Positions 56,236-63,372 of a stretch of 64,000 bases of DNA are shown piece by piece. This stretch comes from M0108 sp963841065 (GTDB lineage: Bacteria; Pseudomonadota; Gammaproteobacteria; Chromatiales; Chromatiaceae): contig CAWJBI010000068.1 of the NCBI GenBank assembly GCA_963841065.1, forward strand, positions 35,676 to 99,675, read 5' to 3'. The notes below the pieces were generated by a model. The model ran no database searches and was not told where the DNA came from. It saw only the letters and a program-made list of their open reading frames with translations. The stretch's first letter is position 1; every line of letters begins with the position of its first letter. Made by a program: the position numbers and the translations under genes.

Positions 56236-56254
56236 GGGATATCTCACGATCACC

Positions 56255-56269
56255 TTGTAATTATTACAA
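56255..56269. promoter_or_regulatory. Perfect inverted repeat TTGTAA-N3-TTACAA
   Basis: A 6+3+6 palindrome in an AT-rich setting, looking like an operator for a dimeric regulator. No regulator can be named from it. Confidence 0.35.
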
Positions 56270-56643
56270 TTTGTTTACCGCCTTCTGGTAACTGAAGCAG
56301 TGCGGACTGCACCCCGACAGCCGCCGCAGCCAAACCATAAATACAATCCAACCAATTGATATTAATTAAATATAATCCAAATACCAATCTAGGCACGATA
56401 CCTGCATTATCCCTTTAAGATGAGGTCGCGGCCCTTACCAGGGCCCTCCCTAAACCTTTTATTGGTGCCGGCTCCTCCAGTCTGGGCTGGCCCCAAGGCA
56501 TCCCCAACAACCCTTGGGGTGGCGCCTTGCCCACCGGGCCGGATAACGAACCGACCCCCACCTGGTTACGATCTCCACTCCACCACCGGCCAGCCCAATG
56601 CTGACGCCGGTTTTCCTTATTCCACCGCACTAGGGTAATAGTC

Positions 56644-57303
56644 ATGAAAGAACCAAAACTCGCCCTCTTTGGCAAAACCAAGGCCATGGAGGTCATGATC
56701 GACAACTTCCTCGACAAGGTTTCCGAGGGGGGCCTGCGCTTCGAGCAGGGCATCGCAAGCTATGTCGATGGCGCGACCACGGAACGCCTGACCGAGCAGG
56801 TGGCCCAGATGCGGGCCACGGAGGCCGAGGGCCACCGGCTGCGGATTGCTATCGAGACCCAGCTCTACACCGAGATGCTAATCCCGGATTTCCGCGCCGA
56901 CGTGCTGAGCCTCCTGGAGGATGTCAATTTCCTCCTGGGGCTGGTCGAGGACATCTTCCTGGCCATTACCGTAGAGAAGCCGGCCATCGACGATGCCTAC
57001 GACGCGGACTTCAAGCTCCTCGCCAGCACGGCGGTCAAGACCATCGAGTCGGCGGTCCTGGCTGCCAGGGCCTTCTTTCGTAACATCTCGGCCGTGCGCG
57101 ATCACCTCGGTAAGGTGTCCTTCCACGAGGAGGAGTGCGACCAGATCGCCACCAGCCTCAAGCGGGCCATCTTCGCCTCCGACCTTGGGCTCGACCACAA
57201 GATGCACCTGCGTTACTTCGTGGACAAAATCGACCACCTGGCGGACGAGGCCGAGGACGTCGGCGACTGGCTCGCCATCTATTCCATCAAACGCGCCCTG
57301 TAA
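56644..57303 (+). CDS. DUF47 family protein (PhoU-like), PiT partner
   Basis: An all-helical cytosolic protein of 219 aa of the DUF47/PhoU-like family, whose genes regularly sit next to PiT phosphate transporters and are thought to regulate them. Landmarks are GGLRFEQGIASYVDG, the central LSLLEDVNFLLGLVEDIFLA and the C-terminal HLADEAEDVGDWLAIYSIKR. It is clearly diverged from the other two DUF47 copies in this window, which share MDREDI and KAFATP-type motifs. Seventy bases separate it from the PiT gene. Confidence 0.88.
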   Translation: MKEPKLALFGKTKAMEVMIDNFLDKVSEGGLRFEQGIASYVDGATTERLTEQVAQMRATEAEGHRLRIAIETQLYTEMLIPDFRADVLSLLEDVNFLLGLVEDIFLAITVEKPAIDDAYDADFKLLASTAVKTIESAVLAARAFFRNISAVRDHLGKVSFHEEECDQIATSLKRAIFASDLGLDHKMHLRYFVDKIDHLADEAEDVGDWLAIYSIKRAL

Positions 57304-57373
57304 GGGATTTTGGCTGCCGCCAGCCCCCCGGGGCAATCTGGCGGTGAACCCTAGACGTTAGCGAGGGACACAG

Positions 57374-58873
57374 ATGGATATCGCCATCCTCATTTTTCTT
57401 TCCAGCGGCCTCTTTCTAGGCTGGTCGCTGGGCGCCAACGACGCTGCCAATGTCTTTGGCACGGCGGTCGGCAGCCGCATGATCCGCTTCACGACGGCGG
57501 CTATTATATGCAGTGTCTTCATCATCCTTGGCGCCGTCTTCAGTGGCGCCGGCGCCGCTCATGGCCTGGGGGAGTTGGGAACCCTGAATGCTCTCCCCGG
57601 GGCCTTCATGGCCGCCTTTTCGGCGGCACTCACCGTTTACTGGATGACCGTCGCCCGGCTCCCGGTTTCGACCACCCACGCAATCGTCGGCGCCATCATT
57701 GGCTGGAACTGGTTCAGCGGATCCATCACCGACCTCTCCGCCCTGACCACCATCATGTCCACCTGGATCGCCAGTCCGGTATTGGCGGCCATTTTCAGCG
57801 CCCTGCTCTATAAGGTGATGGTATGGGTGCTTACTAAGGCACGTCTGCACCTGCTGCGCCTGGACAGCTATACCCGTATCGGGCTCATCATCGCGGGCTC
57901 CTTCGGCTCCTACACCCTGGGCGCCAACAACATCGGCAACGTCATGGGCGTCTTTGTCGGTTCCTCGCCCTTCACTGACTTTACCGTTTCCGGCATTACC
58001 TTCACCTCCGTTGATCAGCTCTTCCTGGTGGGTGCCGTCGCCATCGCGGCGGGTGTCTTCACCTACTCCAAGGGGGTCATGATGATGGTCGGGGACGGCA
58101 TCATGCCCCTGTCGCCGGTGGCGGCCTGGGTCGTGGTCATCGCCCAATCCATCGTACTTTTCCTCTTCTCCTCCATCGCCCTAGAGCATTTGCTCGCCAG
58201 CCAGGGTCTGCCTACCATCCCCCTGATCCCGGTCTCCAGCTCCCAGGCCGTGGTGGGCGCGGTCATCGGCATCGGGCTCCTCAACGGCGGCAAGGGCATC
58301 CGCTGGGGCGCCTTAGGCAGTATCGCCTCGGGCTGGGTCACCACCCCCATCATCTCCGCCGTCCTGTGTTTTGTCAGTCTCTTCATCCTGCAGAACGTCT
58401 TCAACCAGACGGTCTATCACGAGGTGCGGTATCAATTGAACGCGCCCGTTATGGCCCACCTGGAGCAGGAAGGCCTGCCGGTAGCCGAATTGGCGCCCCT
58501 GAAGGACCGGGAGCTGATAGGCGGGCTGCGCTTCCGTGATCGGGTTCGCGAGGTTGTCCAACTCCCCCGGGATCAGGAGGAAAAGGTCATCGCGGCCGCG
58601 GAGATCCATAAAATCCGCATCGACGCCGACAAGTTCCCGAAGCTGGACCGCGCCTACCTTTCAACGGAGCAGGTCAAGGCTCTGGAACAATTGACGGGCA
58701 AAGAGTTCCAGCACCGCTGGCAGCTCTACGATGCCCTGTCGAGTCTGACACCGGATTGGAAGAAATTGGAGAGCAACAAAGTCAACAGGCCCTTCAACAA
58801 GAACCTATCCCAGCAACTGGGTTACATCTACGGCTACTTCGAGTTGTCGGAGGAAACTCCGCCAAGGCGTTAA
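57374..58873 (+). CDS. Inorganic phosphate transporter, PiT family (with C-terminal extension)
   Basis: PiT proteins carry metal-phosphate or Na+/phosphate across the inner membrane. The two inverted-repeat signatures are WSLGANDAANVFGTAVGSR (about residues 18-36) and YTLGANNIGNVMGVFVGSS (about 175-195). About ten membrane helices span residues 1-350. A soluble tail of about 140 residues follows (from QTVYHEVRYQLN to the end), with charged helices ending LGYIYGYFELSEETPP; this is longer than in the second PiT here. It is in an operon with the preceding DUF47 gene. Confidence 0.92.
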   Translation: MDIAILIFLSSGLFLGWSLGANDAANVFGTAVGSRMIRFTTAAIICSVFIILGAVFSGAGAAHGLGELGTLNALPGAFMAAFSAALTVYWMTVARLPVSTTHAIVGAIIGWNWFSGSITDLSALTTIMSTWIASPVLAAIFSALLYKVMVWVLTKARLHLLRLDSYTRIGLIIAGSFGSYTLGANNIGNVMGVFVGSSPFTDFTVSGITFTSVDQLFLVGAVAIAAGVFTYSKGVMMMVGDGIMPLSPVAAWVVVIAQSIVLFLFSSIALEHLLASQGLPTIPLIPVSSSQAVVGAVIGIGLLNGGKGIRWGALGSIASGWVTTPIISAVLCFVSLFILQNVFNQTVYHEVRYQLNAPVMAHLEQEGLPVAELAPLKDRELIGGLRFRDRVREVVQLPRDQEEKVIAAAEIHKIRIDADKFPKLDRAYLSTEQVKALEQLTGKEFQHRWQLYDALSSLTPDWKKLESNKVNRPFNKNLSQQLGYIYGYFELSEETPPRR

Positions 58874-58897
58874 GCTAGCCAGCCTGGACGAGAAACG

Positions 58898-58987
58898 AGG
58901 GTCTCGGGGGACGTGTGCGTCCGCCGGGACCCTTGCCACATGAGGGTTGCCTGGTGGTCGCCGGATTCGAGATCCGGTGACCCCAGG
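58898..58987 (+). ncRNA. Structured leader element upstream of the NhaD gene (candidate riboswitch)
   Basis: Two strong stem-loops lie in the 146-base gap before nhaD. The first (58,898-58,933) has 15 bp with one G-G mismatch and a UGUG loop. The second (58,950-58,987) has 16 bp with a single bulged U. Between them, AGGGT at 58,943-58,947 can pair with the ACCCU that closes the first stem, giving a competing fold. Such alternation next to an ion antiporter suggests a cis-regulatory RNA, for example an ion-sensing riboswitch. The pairing is seen in the sequence; function and class are inferred. Confidence 0.5.
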
Positions 58988-59019
58988 CTTAAACCTCCCA
59001 TCTATGCTTGAGAATTAAT

Positions 59020-60424
59020 ATGACAGTCCACGGACCCACGCGTCTTATCCTGCCTGCCGCCGCGCTGCTCGCCCCCGGGCTTGCCGCCGCGGCGGAATCC
59101 TCCAATCACCTGGACTTGACTAACCACTGGGTCGGGTACGTCAGTATCCTGCTCTTCGTAATGGCCTATCTATTTGTCATGGCAGAGGAATTCACCCATC
59201 TCCGCAAGTCCAAGCCGGTCATCCTCGCCGCCGGCATCATCTGGGCCCTGATCGCCTACGTTTATGTCCAACACGGCCTACCCGCGGAGGCCGAGCAAGC
59301 TGTCCGCCACAACATCATGGAATACGGGGAGCTCTTCCTCTTCCTGCTGGTGGCCATGACCTATGTCAACGTCATGGACGAGCGCAACGTCTTCGAGGCC
59401 CTGCGCTCCTGGCTGGTCGGGCGCGGCCTGGGCTATCGTCAGCTCTTTTGGCTGACCGGCATCCTCGCCTTCTTCATCTCCTCGGTGCTGGATAATCTGA
59501 CCACGGCTCTGCTGATGTCGGCGGTGATTTTGTCGGTGGGGGCTGACAGTCCCAAGTTCGTGGTCCTGGCCTTCATCAATCTGGTGGTGGCCGCCAATGC
59601 TGGCGGCGCCTTCTGCCCCTTTGGGGACATCACCACCCTGATGGTCTGGCAGAAGGGCCTCATCGACTTCTGGGGCTTCTTCCAGCTCTTTATTCCCTCC
59701 GTGGTCAACTTCGTCATCCCGGCGGCCATCATGCACTTCGCCGTACCCGCCGAGGTACCCAGGCCCCGGGAAGACACAGCGTCACATGCGGCGCGGGGCC
59801 AAGCGCGCCATGTTTCTGTTCTTCCTGACCATCGTCACGGCGGTGAGCTTCCACAACTTCCTGCACCTGCCGCCGGTGCTGGGCATGATGACCGGCCTGG
59901 CCTACCTCAAGCTCTTTGCCTACTTTCTCAAGAAGACCGGCGAGAAGACCCAGTTCCGCGACGAGAATCTGGAAGACCCCTTGCCCTTTGACATCTACCG
60001 CAAGTTGGCCCGCGCCGAGTGGGACACGCTGATGTTTTTCTATGGCGTGGTGCTGTGCGTGGGGGGGCTGGGTTTTATCGGCTATCTGGCCATGGTGTCG
60101 CAGCTCGTCTATGTCGATATGGGCCCGACGACGGCGAATGTCCTGATCGGCATCCTCTCCGCCTTCGTCGACAACATCCCGGTGATGTTCGCGGTGCTGA
60201 ACATGGCCCCCGACATGTCCGACGGCCAATGGCTCCTGGTGACCCTGACGGCGGGGGTAGGCGGCAGCATGCTCTCCATCGGCTCCGCCGCCGGTGTCGC
60301 GCTCATGGGTCAATCGAAGGGTATGTACACCTTCTTCAGCCACCTCAAGTGGACGCCGGCGATTGCCCTGGGCTATGCCGCCAGCATCTATGTCCACATG
60401 CTGATCAACGCCGACATTTTTTAG
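59020..60424 (+). CDS. nhaD: Sodium/proton antiporter NhaD, reading frame broken once
   Basis: NhaD-type antiporters exchange Na+ (or Li+) for H+ at the inner membrane. A signal-like N-terminus (PAAALLAPGLAAAAES) precedes 11-13 membrane helices. Family marks are FFISSVLDNLTTALLMSAVI, NAGGAFCPFGDITTLMVWQK and, after the break, GILSAFVDNIPVMFAVLNMA and GGSMLSIGSAAGVALMGQSK. The frame shifts near 59,764-59,770 (GGCCCCGGG); removing one base joins AEVPR to PGKTQRHMRRG and gives 467 aa. ATG 59020 is preferred to an in-frame TTG at 59008. Confidence 0.87.
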
Positions 60425-60554
60425 GTGAAAAATCGCGGGGCCGGCATGGCCCCCCCGCGCCTGCTCCTCCTTGGCCGGCCGAAGGCCGGCACGGGAGGCG
60501 ATGGGCCAGGGTTCAGGCAATCTGGACAAGGATGTCGTTCAGAAGGCCAGGGTG
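60401..60554. repeat. Diverged direct repeat, copy A (nhaD 3' end plus DUF47 tail)
   Basis: About 155 bases match copy B at 63,218. Both contain CTNATCAACGCCGA from the nhaD end, TAGGTGAAAA, a GGGGCCGGCATGGCC hairpin and then a reversed DUF47 3' end. The distance from the CTG/CTA to the DUF47 stop is 112 bases here and 111 in copy B. In this copy nhaD is whole and the DUF47 gene is a remnant. Confidence 0.75.
60513..60554 (-). pseudogene. Remnant of a DUF47 gene 3' end
   Basis: Read leftward the segment encodes HPGLLNDILVQIA and a stop, closely matching HAAGILHDIIVQIA at the end of the intact gene at 63,329. An in-frame TAA lies two codons upstream of the matching part, so only about 13 codons remain. 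It lies in the same convergent position behind nhaD as expected for a lost full gene. Confidence 0.65.
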
Positions 60555-60675
60555 TTATGCGGAAAAAGTCCGGCAATGACCAACACGTTGCCGGCGCCTG
60601 GGATGGGTCCGTCCGTATGCATTGCCCTCACTATCCGGAGCCGGGAGAGAGTGCCGCATTCGTGTAGTAATAATT

Positions 60676-60730
60676 CCGTAACAAAATGTTCATAAAACAA
60701 TCGCATTTCAGTAATATTTCTGTAAACTCC
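60676..60730 (+). promoter_or_regulatory. Candidate Pho-box array (11-bp phased repeats)
   Basis: Five consecutive 11-base units read CCGTAAC-AAAA, TGTTCAT-AAAA, CAATCGC-ATTT, CAGTAAT-ATTT, CTGTAAA-CTCC. PhoB sites are direct 7-base repeats (CTGTCAT) separated by four A/T bases, and units 4-5 match that 18-base consensus at about 13 positions. The array lies about 440 bases upstream of the second PiT gene, so its target start would leave a long leader. Confidence 0.4.
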
Positions 60731-61169
60731 CCCGGTGAGGCCTTGGCGATGTGGGTGATCTGAACTCTGGCGAGGATTCTGGTGAGTGCCGTGGGTGGCC
60801 TCTTGTCGTGACTTTGCTAAGAACTTTAAAAGACCCTGGTCTGGCGTCTACTCGGCTTCACGCCAAAGCCTCCAAGAGGGGCGGCGGCAAGTCTCCGCGG
60901 CATGGGCGAGGCAGCCCTGGCGCCGCAGGAAGGTCCGGGTCCGCCCGATCCAATTCCGCGGGTTGTTCGAGGTTTAGACCCCTCGCGGAGAGTTTTGGTG
61001 GCGCTCGGCAACAGGGTGGGTCCTCCCGATGGGTAAATCCTAGAAAAGCAGTTACAAGATGAGCCAGTGAGTTTCCGCGGTCTTGGTACATACGGTGGAG
61101 GGGTTTCCGCCGGAGGTATCGGGCTGGATCCTAGCAACAACTAGCAACAACCCAACAACAAGGCATTCA
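60731..61169. other. Long untranslated gap upstream of the second PiT gene
   Basis: There are 439 bases without a supportable gene. Short open frames exist but lack ribosome sites and recognisable sequence. A 10-base tandem CTAGCAACAA pair lies near 61,131-61,150, just before the PiT ribosome site. If the Pho-like array upstream is the promoter, this would be an unusually long 5' leader. Confidence 0.45.
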
Positions 61170-62213
61170 ATGGATACTGTAACCATCTTCGCCATAACGG
61201 CCATCGTGATCGTCCTGATCTTCGACTATACCAACGGGTTCCATGATGCAGCCAACATCATAGCCCCCATGATTGCTTCCCGCGCCATGACGCCCGTGCA
61301 AGCGGTGATCCTCGTCGCGACCTTCGAGTTTCTCGGCCCCCTCCTCGGCGGCACCGCCGTAGCCAACACCATCGGTAAATTTATCAACATCAGTGATGTG
61401 TCCGCGGTCTTATCGGTCGCCGTGGTGATGTGCGGAGTCTTTGGGGCGATTTTCTGGAACATCCTGACTTGGTGGTATGGCATCCCTTCCTCCTCCTCTC
61501 ACGCCTTGGTGGGCGGATTGGTGGGCGCCGTCATCGCCGCGGTTGGCTCCTCGTCCGTGGTTTGGGGATTCACCGAACTGGCCACGAAGGGGCAAATGAC
61601 GGGTGTAACCAAGGTCCTCTTGTCCTTGATCGTCTCCCCCTTGCTGGGGTTCTGGGTCGGATTTCTCATCATGCGCCTGTTGAGCATGGTGCTCGCCGGC
61701 GCCAAGCCCTCGGCTAACAAGCCGCTGCGTAAGATTCAGTTCATAACCGCGGGGGCGCTGGCATTTTCCCATGGCGCCAATGATGCTCAGAAGAGTATGG
61801 GTATCATTACCCTGGTGCTGGTGCTTGGCCATTTCATTGATGAGTTCGTCGTACCCTTCTGGGTCATTCTGGCCTGCGCGACCGTCATCACCCTCGGGAT
61901 ACTCTCCGGTGGCTGGCGCATCGTGAAAACGGTTGGCTTCGCCATCTTCAAGCTGCGTCCCATCCACGCGGTCAGTGCCCAATTGACCTCCGCGCTCGTC
62001 ATTTTCGGGGCCTCCGCGCTGGGCGCGCCGGTATCCACTACCCACGTGGTCAGCTCTTCGATCATGGGTATCGGCTCCTCGGAACGCCCCAAGGCGGTAC
62101 GCTGGTCAAAGGCCCGGGATATCGCCAGCACCTGGATTATCACCATTCCGGGTTCGGGATTGGTGGGCGCCCTTACCTATTACGTCATCGCATTAACGGG
62201 GATCGCAGAATGA
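61170..62213 (+). CDS. Inorganic phosphate transporter, PiT family (second copy, classic type)
   Basis: A 347-aa PiT permease with about ten helices. The paired signatures are FDYTNGFHDAANIIAPMIAS near the N-terminus and FSHGANDAQKSMGIITLVLV near residue 200. It also has GIPSSSSHALVGGLVGAVIA and APVSTTHVVSSSIMGIGSSE. It is a different subtype from the PiT at 57,374: shorter, with no soluble tail and different signature residues. ATG 61170 is chosen by family start; the open frame further upstream has no support. It is followed by a DUF47 gene 82 bases on. Confidence 0.94.
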   Translation: MDTVTIFAITAIVIVLIFDYTNGFHDAANIIAPMIASRAMTPVQAVILVATFEFLGPLLGGTAVANTIGKFINISDVSAVLSVAVVMCGVFGAIFWNILTWWYGIPSSSSHALVGGLVGAVIAAVGSSSVVWGFTELATKGQMTGVTKVLLSLIVSPLLGFWVGFLIMRLLSMVLAGAKPSANKPLRKIQFITAGALAFSHGANDAQKSMGIITLVLVLGHFIDEFVVPFWVILACATVITLGILSGGWRIVKTVGFAIFKLRPIHAVSAQLTSALVIFGASALGAPVSTTHVVSSSIMGIGSSERPKAVRWSKARDIASTWIITIPGSGLVGALTYYVIALTGIAE

Positions 62214-62295
62214 TGACTCCAGAATCCTAGTCCCGGTAGCTTGCCGGCATGCTTGACCCCTATCTGATTTTCGTTTTGCATCGAGGAACAGAACA

Positions 62296-62994
62296 ATGAG
62301 TGGCGACTCCAATTCGACGGTTGGAAAATTGATGGACCGTATCTTCCCCATCATGCCGGACTTTTTCCGCATGATGTGTGAACAATGCGATGTGGCCGTG
62401 CAATCGACCACGACTTTCCTCCAGTTTATGGAAACCGGCAGTGAAGAGTCCTTGAATGAGATTCGTCGCCTGGAAAAGCAGGCCGACGAGCTCAAGAATC
62501 GCAATATCGACGCCCTGTACAAGGCGTTTGCGACCCCCATGGATCGCGAGGACATCCTCGGCGCGATTCAGTCCCTGGACTATGTGATCAACTACACCAA
62601 GATCACCGCTCGGGAGATGGGCGCCCTGGATTTCGACTCGGACAAGTACATCCTGGAGATGGCGGTCCTCTTGAAGGAGGGGGTGGAGGCCTTGCACCGG
62701 GGCTACGCCAAGCTGGCGAGTAACCCGGCCCTCGCGGATGAGGACGCCACCTTTGCGCGCAATGCGGAGCGTAAGATGGAGCAGACCTACCGCCGTGCCC
62801 TGGTCCATCTTTATGACAGGGACGCCAACCTGAAGCTGCTGGCGCAGAAGGCTGACGCGACGGCGGCGGACGCCTTGAGCATGTCCCTTGATATTTTTCG
62901 GACCCGGGAAATCTATCGGGACATGTATGGGGCAGCGGACAAGTTGCTGCAGGCCAGTCGCGTTCTGCATGACATCGTGGTAAAAATCGCTTAG
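62296..62994 (+). CDS. DUF47 family protein (PhoU-like), second copy
   Basis: A 232-aa helical protein of the DUF47 family. It starts SGDSNSTVGKLMDRIFPIMP and has the motifs KQADELKNRNIDALYKAFAT, PMDREDILGAIQSLDYVINY and, at the end, RVLHDIVVKIA. It is in an operon with the PiT gene and probably modulates that transporter. It is much closer to the third copy at 63,329 than to the first at 56,644, so copies two and three look like paralogues from one duplication. Confidence 0.92.
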   Translation: MSGDSNSTVGKLMDRIFPIMPDFFRMMCEQCDVAVQSTTTFLQFMETGSEESLNEIRRLEKQADELKNRNIDALYKAFATPMDREDILGAIQSLDYVINYTKITAREMGALDFDSDKYILEMAVLLKEGVEALHRGYAKLASNPALADEDATFARNAERKMEQTYRRALVHLYDRDANLKLLAQKADATAADALSMSLDIFRTREIYRDMYGAADKLLQASRVLHDIVVKIA

Positions 62995-63017
62995 CTTCGC
63001 CTGCCTTAAGGTATAAC

Positions 63018-63042
63018 CGCCAACCGTAAAATGCGGTTGGCG
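63018..63042 (+). terminator. Hairpin after the second PiT-DUF47 operon
   Basis: A perfect 9-bp stem (CGCCAACCG/CGGTTGGCG) with a 7-base loop lies 23 bases after the stop. It has no T tract, so its terminator role is likely but unproven. Confidence 0.5.
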
Positions 63043-63217
63043 TCCAGGTGTCCAGGTTATCATCCTCTAGCCTGGTACTTAGCTTAGCCGATCAGCATCC
63101 GCTCGCCCCGGGGCCTAGGGGCTAGGCCCGGAGGCGATTCCTCGGCCGCCATCTCTTAGACAATCTTTTCGCCCCTTCCCTTTTGGCCGTGACGACCTTC
63201 AACTACCTGTCTACCTG

Positions 63218-63372
63218 CTAATCAACGCCGATATTTCTAGGTGAAAAAAAATCGGGGCCGGCATGGCCAGCCCCGCTCCTGCACCTCCCGACCGGCGGGT
63301 GGCCGGCCAGGAGAGCTATGGGCAGGGATCAGGCGATCTGCACAATAATGTCGTGCAGTATGCCTGCGGCGT
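63218..63372. repeat. Diverged direct repeat, copy B (nhaD 3' remnant plus DUF47 tail)
   Basis: This is the counterpart of copy A at 60,401. Here the nhaD part is only a vestige (about ten codons, LLINADIS-like, without a gene in front), while the DUF47 gene is intact. The shared order suggests an ancestral nhaD and DUF47 pair facing each other. Confidence 0.75.
63244..63275 (-). terminator. Intrinsic terminator of the leftward DUF47 gene
   Basis: Read leftward, a 10-bp stem (CGGGGCTGGC/GCCGGCCCCG, one T-G pair, loop CAT) is followed by A and then eight T. It is 54 bases past the stop codon and is the clearest terminator in the last 10 kb. Confidence 0.85.

Larger units (their letters stand above)
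56142..56643. other. 502-base intergenic region between the SulP and DUF47 genes
   Basis: No gene is visible. It holds the long GC hairpin at 56,194, an inverted repeat at 56,255, and a markedly AT-rich block near 56,335-56,400 that probably carries the promoter of the DUF47-PiT operon. Confidence 0.5.

Noticed and set aside
58950..58990. TTCGAGATCC segment as a tRNA T-arm
   Set aside because: No acceptor, D or anticodon arms can be built around it; it is the loop of a long hairpin.
60751..61062. 103-aa open frame in the gap before the second PiT gene
   Set aside because: No ribosome site, Arg/Gly-rich random-looking composition and overlapping frames of equal quality.
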